DNA of 64,000 nt from Topomyia yanbarensis (taxonomy: Eukaryota > Arthropoda > Insecta > Diptera > Culicidae), in the NCBI RefSeq assembly GCF_030247195.1, contig NC_080671.1:72229412-72293411 (forward strand), in the 5' to 3' direction. The notes beneath the pieces were generated by a model. The model was not told where the DNA came from. It searched no databases and worked only from the letters and a program-made list of their open reading frames with translations. Numbering within the stretch: the first letter of the stretch is position 1; each line of letters begins with the position of its first letter. Positions 1 to 11,965 of the stretch are shown piece after piece. The position numbers and the translations under genes are program-made.

Positions 1-1660
1 ATTGAACCAGGTTAGCAAGCATCAATTTTGAATGAATGCACATTTGCCAGTAACGGAGCTTTGCCGAATCGCTTTCCATTTTATTTGCATTGATGATGCA
101 TTGCGATGTAAATGAGATATCAAATAAACATAGGGATATTAATAATAGATGCATGCTGGATGCAAATATTGACGATGTGTTTTGTGACTGGTCACCGCCA
201 ATATCACGCAGTGCACACATTTCGAATGCACGGGGGCAATAATAAGCCCATATATCAGAAACCAATCCAGCGGGGCGAGCTTTCGCATGCAGATGGCGTG
301 GTTTTGATTGAAGTGTACCTACATTCAATTTTGCTTCACAGGGCACTGTGTGCTGCGTTGTGGGCTGGCCCGCCGGATGGTCATTTCGTGTGAAGTGCTC
401 TCGTAGTTTGTCGCGTTGGTTGTCCGGCGGCATGCGGACGAGAGCAGTTCAGTTCACGGAAAGATGAATTTGAAATATTATAAACTGATTTTCTCATAAT
501 TTTAAATGAACTTTATTATGGTTTATTAATATTATTCAATAAAATTATTATTGATATTGTTCGATTTGATTAAATAAACTTATTAGGTTGTGGTCCACTA
601 GAAGGAAATATTTTATTTTGAAAATATATAGAAGATGTAACATTTTTCCGTACAAATCTAGCCTAGATGCAGGTTAAAGTTTTTCGTCACAAAAATATAC
701 TCCGCCGCATTCTTGATATCGTATGAACTATATCGTATGCCGTACAAGGAGACCGGAATATCGATTACCACTACCGAATGTACGGGAAAACAACCCTCAG
801 AGAGATAGTAATGATAAGAGCGAAGGTACTGATGAAAATCTCCCGTTTCGACACTAGACAGAAAGCATCGCATCGTGACCCGAAGGCTTTTCAGTCGCAC
901 AGCAAATCAAAGAGAAAATTTGAAATGATCGAAGAGCTTTATATTTAGATTGATTTAAATTTATATGGAAGAAATTATTTTTGCGGAATACCGATCGATT
1001 GTGTCTCAGGACCCTCTAAAAATTTTATATGGAAATTAGCATGGAAAATCGGCTAAAATTGAGAATACATACATTTCTAAAGGTATTCTTCTAGTGAAAT
1101 ATTCGTGAAATATTCGTGGAACTTTGAAAGTTTGTAAAAAATTACTGAGAAAAGTTATAAACTAAAGAAACAGCACGACTTCAAAACACTTGGACTTTAT
1201 TAACAATCATGGCAGACCTGTACGAATAGCTTCATCGAGTGGTGGGTGGCTAGTATATGGTTGTTACTTGATTATATCAAAATAATCGATTTGTTTATAC
1301 AGAATTTTCTAAAAACAAACCCCACCACAACAATAAATAGTTTAGATGCTTCTATTTTAGAATAAGAAAACCACCTATCAAAACTCGGCAGTTGCCCTAT
1401 GTATACGCTAGAAGACAATAGATTTATAGTTTACAATATAATAAAATATTTTTGAAGTTTATGTTTATTCTCGTTAAAACCGTCTTTGAAATACCTCTGC
1501 TCCATCCACAAGGACCAAAGAAAGGAGTGACATTAACCTTCTTAGCCCTCCCAATCCCCTATAAACTGAAACAGTCGGTGCGGTTGTCCTCGTTACTTCC
1601 TCATTCAAGATTCAAAACGATTCGTTAGTTAAATTATTCATTAAATGAATAAATTAGTGG
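1..1660. other. Unassigned AT-rich stretch
   Basis: No coding region, RNA gene or element could be supported here. The open frames are short (up to 93 residues), have no recognisable domain, and overlap AT-rich sequence. Confidence 0.5.
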
Positions 1661-2630
1661 AACATGGGGAGACTTGACCAAGCGCAAAATTCTATTTTTG
1701 GCTATGGCGTCTTCTACTCGATTCTTAAAAAATTTTCAAAAATATTTTTATACTTGTTTCGATCCCTTGGTAATTTTAAATGTTTGGAATGAAAAATCCT
1801 TTCCTTATAGAAAATATTATGTGATTAATAAATTTGCATTAAATGATGTAATTTTTTATCAAACTTTGTATGGACATATCTACTCGACTAAAAATTACTA
1901 TCAATGTTCTAATATACCATCTTAATCCTTGTGAAGTAGTGAAATGATTTTACATAAATTGGAATAGTTATTACTAGAATTTGTATGACATTGAACTAAC
2001 GTTGGGAAGACTTGACCAAGATTTTATGGGGAGACTTGACCAAGAGGCAATTAGCTGAAGAAAGATACAAAATTGCTGATATTTATTATGCTTTGGTATC
2101 TACTGTTAATTTTAATCACGCCATAAAAAATCCACCTCAAACATAAGCCTTTATATTTTAGTATTAGTAAACAAAGTTAGCAATAGTAGGACTGATTTCG
2201 TGACGTAACATGCAATACAAGCAGTACAGTTAACCCTTAAGAAGAAATGCATTAAAAATCGAAATTTATCAAATGTAACCATTTTATATTTTTTACTGCT
2301 ACCTAAGGATCCCGACAATATGGAAAAAAAAATAATTACGGCATGTGACGGTATGCATTATTTTTTGTTATGATTTTTCAAAATTCTCTTGGTCAAGTCT
2401 CCCCACGCCTTGGTCAAGTCTCCCCGCAGTGGGGAGACTTGACCTAAAAAAACGATCACAGAAAAACTTTTGTAACTTTTCAAAAACTTTATTAAAAATT
2501 CTGCAAAAAATCATGAACACGCACAATAACTTTGCACTTTATATCTGAATGACTTTTGAGGGATTGTAGGCTTTTTTAGAGATTTATGCAGTTTTAGCTG
2601 AAAACCTGGTCAAGTCTCCCAATGTTTCCC
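1661..2630. mobile_element. Terminal-inverted-repeat element with seven GGGGAGACTTGACC words
   Basis: The two ends read GGAACATGGGGAGACTTGACC and, on the other strand, GGAAACATTGGGAGACTTGACC, giving an inverted repeat of about 23 bp with one indel. The same word recurs inside: plus orientation near 1665, 2003, 2029 and 2439, minus orientation near 2389, 2411 and 2608. The 2389-2455 part is itself an inverted arrangement. No transposase domain is visible in the short open frames inside. It is probably a non-autonomous DNA transposon of about 970 bp. The target duplication is not clear, so the superfamily is left open. Confidence 0.6.
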
Positions 2631-3529
2631 TAATTGCCGTATAGTTTTGAAACACCTTTTAACCCAACTCTGCACAGTAGGCCTGGCCGTTTTAATATTT
2701 GCGACATATTAAACATAATATGCTTCAAATATTAATAATGGCAAGAAAAACACTAAAGCATAACTTCGGTGTTTTCCAGGATGCTTTTCAATACTGGCTG
2801 TGTAAGGGTTAGAATAGAATAGAATAGAAAATTCTCGTTAAAACCATCCTTGTGTGTGTGTGTGTGTTAACCATCCTATCTCCCACTAGCTGGTAGTGAT
2901 TTACAGAAAAAAGATGTTTGCATGTATTTAAACATTCATGCAAATAACTTGGTTCAAGGATTTAGAAAGGTGTTAGCTCAATTGACTTTCCGATGACCCA
3001 TTTCGTGTACAGTGCCAGACATGTTCCGAGGTCATCGTTCCATCAACTAGCCCCGCCTTACTGTAATGTTTGTATCAATTGAATTGTAACATTACAGTAA
3101 GACTTTCGATTCCATTTAAGCAGGAAATCGACGCGTATTTAGTATATTGGTTCAATTTGTATATATAACATAACACATGTGTACTAAAAAACTTACCATT
3201 GTAGTGTAGTTTTCTACCTTCATTTCTATCTCCCATTTATGTCTCCTTTGACTCTCATCCACATGTCTTGAATTCCTGCTTATTTAAGAAAGAAAAGGGG
3301 AAATAATAAAAAAGAACCGATAGACTCCTTGTTTTCCTCAGCCTTTTGTTTCTCTTAGTCTGGTGTCACTGCCTGTTGAACTTGTGTAAGTTGTTCCATT
3401 GGAGATCTCCAAGGGGCTGTAATTGGAGGAAGATCTGACTTCTATCCAGAAGTATCAGTTTTTCACATTAATAGATTATATATGTGCACTACAAAACAAT
3501 CCCGTGTATAATGAAACCATTTTTTGAAC
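2631..3529. other. Unassigned stretch with small simple repeats
   Basis: Contains a short AGAAT repeat (about 2812-2830) and a TG run (about 2851-2868), plus the hairpin listed separately. No gene seen. Confidence 0.5.
3057..3101. repeat. Perfect 14-bp inverted repeat (hairpin)
   Basis: CTTACTGTAATGTT at 3057-3070 is the exact reverse complement of AACATTACAGTAAG at 3088-3101, with a 17-nt loop. It could be a relic of a palindromic MITE. Nothing else supports a small RNA precursor. Confidence 0.6.
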
Positions 3530-3770
3530 ATTTATATGTACATATACACACATATACACATACACACACACAAACCAAAAAAATAATGAAGTTTAAACGA
3601 CATGTAAATCAATACGAATGTAAACATACATAGATACACACATGTATACATATAAAATATACACATATATTCATACACACATACATATACAAATACCTAC
3701 ATACATATACGCATTGTAATACATGTATACATATATACACACATATACACAATTACATACATATACTCGA
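3530..3770. repeat. CA/TA-rich low-complexity tract
   Basis: About 240 bp dominated by ACATAY and ACACA words (catatacacacatatacac and similar). It is an imperfect dinucleotide/hexanucleotide microsatellite with no coding potential. Confidence 0.85.
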
Positions 3771-5552
3771 GTTGAAGGAGGACCCCACGATTAACAGCTC
3801 AATTATACAAGAGATTTTTACCACATCACTGGGTGAAAAGGCAGAAGTTAAAGCCTTAAGCCCTTAGACAGTGATTATGTGTATAGACCAGGATGATATC
3901 AGGACTGTGAACGGGTTGAAAGGTGCACTGAAGCTGCATTTTAACCTGGGCGAGTTGCACATGACGATCCGGTTAACTAAGGAGACACGGTACCGTACCG
4001 AAATGGTAGGGTATAAACAATAGAGTTCTATGCAAGTCATTTCACACACACTAATTGGAGGTTTGTTTTCCTCTGGCTGTGATATCTAAAACTGTCAGCC
4101 AATTTAAAGCATAAGCATAAGCATTAGAGATCGCCCGTGGTTGCTACTCCGTGATTGACCAGAACCAATTCAGATTGCAAAATGTTCATTGGAACAACAT
4201 GCTGGGGAATAACATGATGAATCACATTGTGCAATCGATATTAATCCCTGCATGCTAATCAATACCGACACCGGCCACGTCCGTATGCAGATCTTCCGGG
4301 GAAGGAAGGAATGTTAGTCCGATACATGTTGCTACCAGAGACCGAGGAATCCTCTGCATCTCCACATGTATCACGGGAAGGGAAGATTTGTTAGTAAGTG
4401 TGCTAATAGCGTTATCATGCAATAATTGCTCTGGTCAGCCGGCTGCCGAGAATTTTAGGAATTTATCATTTGTTGTATTAGTACGGTAGGCCGAATAAGC
4501 AACTTGAACTCCTGATAGCCGACTATGGATATTTTAATAAATCGGTTTCATCCCCTTTTTTATCACGCGACGAATTTTTGGTGGTTTCTGCTGTATCGGT
4601 GCTAACTTTACCCGCCGATCGTTTGAAATAAATTCGAAACCATATGCAACAGGTATTTGTGTGTGAGTTACTTTATTGTAGTATTCTTATAGATAGTTGG
4701 AATTGCACATGTATAATGGTTTCGTAGCAAAAGTGACTTTTACTAATATTGAACTTCAAAAACGTAGTATGAAAAACTGTGTTATTTCTAAGACAATAGT
4801 TCAATAAAATACCGATTCTAAGTAAATAATACAATGTCGATTCGGAGCAATCAATTCCGCGCGCGATTGATTTAACTACTGTATACTTAATCTCTATTGA
4901 TCTTTTAGCATTCATAAAGTTTTATTTCGCGCACCTCGGCTTGGTAACAAAGTCAACTAGCACACATGATACCAAACACCACACTGTCCCGAAAACGACA
5001 AGTTCACATTCCGGTAATGATCCATTTCGATTCGTTACACACAGGCTAGCGAAGCGCTAAAACAGCAGACAAAAATACCGTCAAAGCGCACCAAACTCCC
5101 TCCGGCCGCAAGTCCGCAAAGAGCATGTATAGAAGATCATATCCGCAGAAACCATTCCAAAGAAAATACATAAGGCAACACAAGTAGTCATGCGTTCTGT
5201 ACTCAATTAACGCAGATATTCGATTAATGACTAGAATACTCGAAAATTAATAATCGATTATTAGCCTTGGGAAAATCGAGGGAATCGACTAGCTGACATC
5301 CGTTAACTGACACGAAACCCCACAAGGGGGCTGCCACCCCAACCTCGCGAACATCGCGGAACTCAGCGGGCAGACGTCTCCGAAAATACCAAGCGCCTGT
5401 CTGGAATTCCCCCCCAAAGCGAACTCCGACAGCACGCCTATCGGCCGTTCACAAAAAACACGCGAGATATTTAGGCACACTCCCACACTCACTCGTTTAT
5501 TTACACTCGTTCAATCACCATGGCACGTTCGTTGCCGTCACATTTCTACTTT
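3771..5552. other. Unassigned stretch
   Basis: No gene or bounded element recognised. Open frames are at most 80 residues and show no domain. From about 4.9 kb the sequence becomes less AT-rich. Confidence 0.45.
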
Positions 5553-5847
5553 GGGACGATCCATAAATGACGCAGCATTTTTTGAGTGATTTTTAACACC
5601 CCCCTCCCCCATCGTAGCATTTCGTCACAAATCTTTAAATACCCCCTGGTAATTACGTAGCTTGACGGTAATTCTCCTCCCCCCCTTGACATGTAAAATT
5701 TAAAAAAAATAAAAACGATGTTAGTTGTTCCCCTTTAAAAAGCTACGTAGCATGACATGAGCCCCTACCCCCTGTCGTCACACATCATCACAAAATACAA
5801 AACTCCCCCCTCCCCCATATAATGCTACGTCATTTATGGATGATCCG
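5553..5847. mobile_element. MITE with GGACGATCCATAAATGACG termini
   Basis: The left end GGGACGATCCATAAATGACG (5553-5572) is matched in reverse complement by the right end around 5823-5847 (ACGTCATTTATGGATGATCC). Inside are C-rich blocks and repeated GCTACGTAGC-type words. It is about 295 bp and non-coding. A similar end (GGGACGATTCATAAATTACG) occurs alone near 44459, so this is a dispersed family in this genome. Confidence 0.75.
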
Positions 5848-7799
5848 TTTTGTCGCATACACAGTACCTGTAAGAAAATTAAAAACGCACACAGACATGG
5901 ACCGAGCGCACCCGAGTAGTTCTGCCGTACTCCTCGCTCGCTTTTACATGTTAATCGTTTACAAATCGCCATCGGAACTCACTAACACTCTATTCTCTGT
6001 ACAACACAACTTTTGTAAGGCTTCGTCATCGAATAACCGAAAATTTTGAGGAGAACACATTTTTCACTTAAATAGCTACGTACGAATGCATTATTCCATC
6101 ATTGAATGATTATTACTGCTCGCACATTTTATTTTTTGCACATGTACACTACCATTATATTTGAGGAACAAATTGAAAGTGCGACGACTGACCGCATACA
6201 CAAAACACGTCCTCTCACTAGCGCTACCACCAAGCAACTCCCCCGCAACCATCTCATATAGGTCAAGTCAAACTTTCCAATAATGTTGCAGTACATCTCA
6301 AAAGACCATGATCTTCACTAGCATACTAAAACAGTCAAAAATTAACACAAATGCGACCGAGTTGCTAGCGGAAGAGTAAACAAAGAGTCTGCCAAACGCA
6401 CCCAGGTCCACCTCAATCAATGTGGCATATACAGGAGTGGCTGAACACACGGCCTGCAAATGTTGGCAACCAAAAATATGTGAACAATCCAGAAGCACAA
6501 CGGGTCGACGTCACAGTGCTCACACAACTCAATGGGAGCGGAACGAACGGTATGACGAAAGCAAGCCGATCCATTCTGAGATCACTCACACCGCTCATGT
6601 ACAGTTCATCCCACGATTACCAAAAGACCATCTTGGCCACACCTGAATATATCACATTGTTCCTCAATAAGTTTACCCGACTCAGTCAATAATAAACTCA
6701 CCCATTCAGTTTTTTTGACGTCTAGGACACCGACACAGTTGCAATGGTTATGGACACGCATGCATGCAAAATAGAAGTGCGCGTTATTTGGCGTTTCTTC
6801 ACAAATTCCACCCGGTTAAAGCCAAATTCACCCCCACCCCCTCCGACCAGACCCAGCGACGGCCCAGCACGGCGCACGGACACCCGTACTCCCCGACACA
6901 ATTCAAATGCGAGCACTCACACCTGTCCGGCACGATGTCGTACTGGAGAAGTGTGAATGCTCGCATCCAGCCCGCATGAAAGAATACCGGTGCCCGCGCA
7001 CGGCACCGAAACGCCACTGAAACGGATCGGATAAGTGTAAATATTGCTTTAATCTCAATCTCGCATTAATATTGCATACTTCATTTGTCCTTCACACATT
7101 TCTGGAACCAAACATACCTACATTCTCGTGTTTTCTAGTGGAATGAAAAATAAACACTGCCATGAGAACGCACTCACGCAAGCGAATAGAAAAAATAGTA
7201 CATATACACATATATGTCGGAACGAACTCACTCTTTTCATGTGTTGAATATTGCCTTTCTTCCAACTCCTGTTCCAGTTTCATCCATGGAGTGGTATGTG
7301 TGCTTTGCGTGTAGCTGGTCGCTAATAAAACCTTCCGATACGATTAATTTTATTCGAATGTTGTATGTAAAAACACACCCGATCATTTCATTTTAATTGG
7401 TGCACTCCTGTTGATTACAAGAACCAGAAGTGATACCGATCCATTACGAAACACACTGTACACACGCACGACACCAAAGCAGCAAATTTAGCTTTACACA
7501 CACTACCAATCCCGACGGTCAAACGTGAACTTTTGCTGCATTGCAATGATGTGACACCAACACAGACAAAAGCGAGCGACGCGGCAGACCGACGTAACTG
7601 AATTCACCGGAACCAGCTTCTGAAAAGCGGCACTTTCCCCAACTGTGGGACCGAGCAGAAGCCCAACTCCATTCGCCACACGCATCCCGGACACGGTTTA
7701 ACCACCTGAAGAGAAAACGGACGCCGGAAACACGTAAAACAAACGAAAAAACGAGAATCAATCGCGGAGTCGAAAATTGTAACTTATCTCGAACAGTGT
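5848..7799. other. Less AT-rich unassigned region with overlapping short frames
   Basis: Base composition is visibly more balanced than in the neighbouring regions, and several overlapping frames of 60-90 residues occur on both strands near 6.4-7.0 kb. None has a recognisable domain. They overlap in different frames, which suggests composition rather than a gene. It could be an upstream or leader region of a host gene, but the sequence does not show this. Confidence 0.35.
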
Positions 7800-8240
7800 T
7801 ACCAGAAAAACCATCTCGTTAAAACCATCCTTGGAGTGAAAAAAACGGTTCCAAAACGTTATACGAGTGTAAACTAGATTGATAAAGAGCCCAAACAGAA
7901 ACAACATACTCCAAGATGCTCCGTACAAGTGAACAATAACGCGTTTTAAAACTGTACACATTCTCGAACGACTGAGTGCTATGTCTTAAAAATCCTAACA
8001 TGCAGAAAGTTATGGTGGTACTACATGCTCGAAGAAAATTAACTTGCTATCCAAATAAACTCCCAAATCTTTAACGACGAAGGATTCGAGTAAATGTAAT
8101 CACGCTGCATTTTTCTGTATTAACCTCCCCTCGGTTGATGGTGCACCAAGTTAACAAAGCGTCAATGTCCAACCGAAGTAGTTTTCAATCCTCCAAAAAT
8201 TTTATCAGTCAGTAGAATTTCAAATCATCAGCAAACATAG
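7800..8240 (-). pseudogene. Jockey-like non-LTR reverse transcriptase relic
   Basis: Read on the minus strand, the sequence gives a broken reverse transcriptase. A FADDLKFYW-like catalytic box lies near 8220-8245. It is followed by a WCTINR...NTEKCSVITFTR segment (about 8085-8150), then FLRHSTQSFENVYSFKTRYC and CSLVRSILEY near 7890-7990. The order matches the palm-to-thumb end of jockey-type elements. Stops and frameshifts separate the pieces, and both the 5' part and the endonuclease are missing. It is dead. The clade call rests on remembered family motifs and was not tested by alignment. Confidence 0.65.
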
Positions 8241-9030
8241 CAGGCACGTAGTCAGAGGCGGGTGGCTCCGAATTTTTTAAAAATAATTAAAGGAAAAAAA
8301 CAAGTTTTTCGGTAACTTTTAGCTCATTTGTATCTTGTTTAGTTTAAACAAATTAATGAGAAAATGTTGAAAAATATTGCTATTTCGAACCACCGGTCAC
8401 GATCTGTCGAGACGAGTGAGGCGCAAAAGCAAGTAGTGGTGTTCCGGCCAAATACGGTGGCTATTGAATTTCGTCCTTCTCACATACGATCGAGCATTCG
8501 TGATGTGAAACATTTGCTGAAGAATAGGTTTACGGAAGCCGCCTTTATCGAGTTCTACAATGTCGGGAATTTAGTGCGGAGAGCATTCAACAAATTCGTC
8601 CAAGCGAAACGAATCATTTTGCACAACAACTTATAATACGTGATTATATGAAACAATGCTATAATCAAGATCTTCATGTATATGGATAATGAGAAAATAA
8701 AAGTTCGGCTACAAGATCTGAAACCACTTACTTGCACTGTAGCCATGAAAAAATTCATGTCAAATTGGAAAGAAATGGAATTAAGTACAGAGGGCACAGC
8801 TAGAAACAAGTTCCCGGTATTTCAAATGGTGTTTTCGTGGTGAGAATTGGAGTCAAAACATAATGCGATGTTACACAGATAATTCTTTGCACATCCACAA
8901 TCTCCAATGCCATTATCTGAACCACAAATTATAAACCAAATTCTTGATACCTGTTCAGGTAATATTGATAGCGGAAAAGTTACTTCAGGTGCCTCAAAAC
9001 CAACATCCAGCACCATCATTTAGGTAGTTT
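8240..9030 (+). mobile_element. Dispersed repeat with a gag-like reading frame, copy A
   Basis: A reading frame at 8364-8636 encodes a 90-residue fragment with SEAQKQVVVFRPNTVAIEF and IRSSIRDVKHLLKNRFTEAA. A closely related fragment occurs on the minus strand at 57338-57574. The surrounding DNA also matches in inverse orientation, including the block near 8240-8360 against 57640-57835. Downstream frames continue in pieces (YMDNEKIKVRLQDLKP near 8675). This resembles an ORF1/gag-like protein of a mosquito retroelement, but that is inference. No reverse transcriptase adjoins it on the same strand. Confidence 0.55.
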
Positions 9031-9547
9031 ACACTTGTGACCCGTAATAAAATGACCCGTAAAATGTCAAGACGATGCTTGTCAGAAAAATATCTTTCTC
9101 GCAGGAGATCTGTCAGAAAACCAATGAAAATAATTTTATTTATTGTTAGCATAATAGAAATAAGTAAAGAACGCACGGCTCTGTTTAGATAACGCACCGA
9201 GCCAAGCCAAATAAACGAACTATGTAAATAAGTTTTATAGAAGGCCGAGCACTAAAACTCTCCAAAAAATCACTTCATCACAAGTGATTGCCGAGCTTAA
9301 CAAAACTAGTATATAATACTAGATATTGGCTAGAATAAAGTTAGTTACTTAAACGACAATATTTTAATTCTCACGCAATTTGAATTTCTGCGTTAGGTTA
9401 ATACACTGTACTTTATTAGTCCAGTCATAATGAACTTAATGTTGCAACTAGTAGCAGCATTTTAGTCGCTTTCTATGGTTCCCAATTAATGTCTATGTTA
9501 ATTTGAAAACGATGTGACGATACATGGAACAGAAATGAATAGGCTAT

Positions 9548-9719
9548 CATCCCAAGCAACACAATTTGCTGAATAGCATTTTCTGCAACATAATTAGTTG
9601 AAAAAAATGTACATCAACCATTATTCAGCTGATCTAGCAACCAAAAAAGCGTACCAGCAAAATTTTATGATTATGCAACAAATCGCGGCCGTTACATGCT
9701 GCAAGTGTTGCTTGGGATG
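9548..9719. mobile_element. 172-bp MITE with CATCCCAAGCAACAC termini
   Basis: CATCCCAAGCAACAC at the left end is exactly reverse-complementary to GTGTTGCTTGGGATG at the right end. The interior is non-coding and carries further GCAAC/AGCAA words. The termini resemble those of the 96-bp element at 62926-63021 (CCCAAGYAACA), so the two may be one family. Confidence 0.8.
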
Positions 9720-9859
9720 GAGTGCGATTAAAATGTTGTAACTGGCTGAACAATTTATGGGCAGCGTTCTTTAAAAAACTTAAATTCTGAGCAGTTTCCT
9801 TTAGTAGATCAAAACATTTAAATATATATATTTTACACTTTTTTTGCCAAACTGACGAT

Positions 9860-10450
9860 TTTTGCCTTTATCTTATAGAAAGACTATGCAATCGCTCTGA
9901 AAACCGACTTTTTAACCGAGGCCCGGAGGGCTGAGTCTCTTATACCATTCGACTTAGTTCGTCGAGTTAGGCAAATGTCTGCGTGTGCGTATGTGTATGT
10001 GTGTGCGTGTGTATGTATATATGTGACCAAAATAATGCACATCGGTTACTCGGAGATGGCTGAATCGATTTTTTTCAAACTTAGTCTCAAATGAAAGGCA
10101 CAACGTTCCTATAGTATCTAAAAGATGCAAAACTTCATAAAATGTGTTCGAAAATGTTTGGATATATAGTATTAGCTCACTGATGCCCAATCAAATCCAC
10201 GTTGGCCACATTGGACACGTTCGGCGGAACCGAAAGCTTCTGGAAAATTCCTGAATTGAATTCACATCTGCTTCTCAAAAGAGTCTGACTCGATTTTCAC
10301 ATATTTAGTCTCACATGAAAGCCACAACATCCCTATTGAAAGCTATTAATTTTCCTTTGAATCGGAGTTCTGGTTCCTGTGTTACGGGTTGAAGTATGCG
10401 GCCACATGCAAAATTCCCATATTAACCGGTAATCAATGTATGTATAAATG
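9860..10450 (+). repeat. Hairpin/GT-microsatellite dispersed repeat, copy 1
   Basis: Begins with TGCCTTTATCTTATAGAAAG, then the core CCGAGGCCCGGAGGGC(T/C)GAGT, ATACCATTCGACTTAGTTCG, and a GT/GTAT-rich tract. It continues with ACTCGGAGATGGCTGAATCG and the ATGAAAGGCACAACG block. The same order occurs at 16289, 17466 and 18180, and in reverse at 40590 and 42380. No open frame is conserved. It is a non-coding interspersed repeat whose class is not resolved. Confidence 0.8.
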
Positions 10451-10492
10451 ATGCAAAAATAATTAAAATGAGTTACAAATTGCTTGAAACTT

Positions 10493-10930
10493 TTGGCCGA
10501 TACTCGTATACAATTTGACTCACTTCTTTGAGTTCGGGAAACGTGTTAATGCATATGTGTGTATGTCTGTGTGCATCAGGGTTACCGTATTCACAGATTT
10601 TTCTGTACTGTCACAGATTTTTTTCGTCATTTTTGATAACAGATTTTCACAGATTTTTTTTCTGTTTTAGTCATCACAGATGGTAATAAGATTTTTTTTG
10701 GCCGAAACACAGATTTCAATGTGGCATCCCTGGTGTGCATGTGTGTGACCAACATCGGTTACTCGGAGATGACCGAGCCGATTTTCACAAAACAAGTCGC
10801 AAATGGAAGGTAATATGGTAATATGCAGATGGGAGTAGCATCGCCACCCCCCCCCCCCCTTCCCACTTACCCTTACACCTCCACTTTTTATCAACACCCC
10901 CTCCCTCCTTGGTCACCCTTGTACCCGCAT
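10493..10930 (+). repeat. Dispersed repeat, diverged copy split by a MITE
   Basis: A diverged copy of the same repeat: TTTGACTCACTTCTTTGAGTTCGG, a GT-rich tract, then TCGGTTACTCGGAGATGACC after the nested MITE at 10577-10732. A C-run lies near 10846-10859. Confidence 0.6.
10577..10732. mobile_element. 156-bp hAT-like MITE iterating ACAGATTTTT
   Basis: Ends CAGGGTTACC and GGCATCCCTG, flanked on both sides by the identical 8-bp duplication GTGTGCAT (10569-10576 and 10733-10740). An 8-bp duplication and CAGGG termini are typical of hAT elements. The body consists mostly of CACAGATTTTT words. There is no coding capacity. Confidence 0.85.
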
Positions 10931-11055
10931 TAGGACATTGCAAAAAACACTCATTTTTGAAATCTCAAAGGACTACTTTTGTGATTAATGGCAATGTAAG
11001 CTAGGATGCCAAATTTCATATTATTTGGACAATTTTGGACCTCCATCTTGCTTGA

Positions 11056-11235
11056 AGTCAGTGATGCGACAAGTGCAGATTTTTCTGGAAAGGTACAGAT
11101 TTTTGAAGCATTTTTGGTACAGATTCTGTACGGTACAGATTACAGATTTTTGTAAAAAAGTACAGAATAGTACAGATTTTTTCACATGACAGCAAGGTAA
11201 AATAATTTAACCCTTCGATGCATCCCAGTAAACAG
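11056..11235. repeat. Second ACAGATTTTT-iterating segment
   Basis: At least six ACAGATT words, with ends CAGTGATGC and GCATCCCAG that are near inverse copies of each other and resemble the right end of the MITE at 10577-10732. No clear target duplication was found, so the borders are approximate. Confidence 0.5.
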
Positions 11236-11449
11236 CAGGTAAACGTTGAGTTAGGCAGCAGGGCTGGCAAGAATCTGAAGTGGAGCTGGTACTGATTTAG
11301 CTTGAACTGAAGCTGACATTAGAATGCGATATGCGAGAAACCTGCTTCCAGCAAATCAAAGGGATGATGTCTAAGTGAAAGCCGAGCGAATCTTCTACCA
11401 TAAACAAATATACGTTTGGAAGTTTGGTTTTTTGAATGAATACCCTTAA

Positions 11450-11961
11450 CCCATTCATGCCCATGTTGTTTGTGGACAACAACGTTTTTAAACAGCTATA
11501 TCTTTTGATTGAGGCAAGATTTGCTCACAAAAACAAGTAAGGCTAATAAACGAGACTATTGCCTTTCATTTGAGTACTAACAGTTACAAGGATCATCTCT
11601 AGAACTGAAGTGATTGTAATTAGTCTGATTGGATTCTGATGGAGCAGTGCTGCCAGGGGCATTTTACGTTGATGACGGAAAATGATTTTTTCATATATCT
11701 TCGTTATGGTGCAATATTTTTGAAAACTGATAAAACCTATCAATTTAGACTGTCTTTGGCTACATTTTCCACGCTAGTGGACTTTTGTAAATATTCTAGA
11801 AAAATTGTATTGAGCATTGGAAGGTAAAAATTGAGCAGCTTCTACCACTGCGAGGGTATCTTTATGAAAAAAGGTTTTTCGTGCCTCTTTACCACACCGT
11901 TTTTAAAGAAAAATAGTTTTGAAACCCTATCTACACTAGAAAAAAGTTGGGCATGAAAGGG
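11450..11961. mobile_element. 512-bp piggyBac-like MITE, copy 1
   Basis: Flanked by TTAA on both sides (11446-11449, 11962-11965). The ends are CCCATTCATGCCCA and TGGGCATGAAAGGG. TTAA targets and CCC-starting inverted termini are characteristic of piggyBac-type elements. It is non-coding. A second copy in the same orientation lies at 32482-32976, and the two match over nearly their whole length. Confidence 0.85.
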
Positions 11962-11965
11962 TTAA

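Noticed and set aside
3057..3101. microRNA precursor
   Set aside because: The 14-bp perfect arms are too short and lack the usual roughly 22-bp stem; a repeat-derived palindrome is simpler.
6413..7017. Overlapping short frames on both strands as genes
   Set aside because: Multiple overlapping frames in different phases with no domain or splice evidence suggest composition only.
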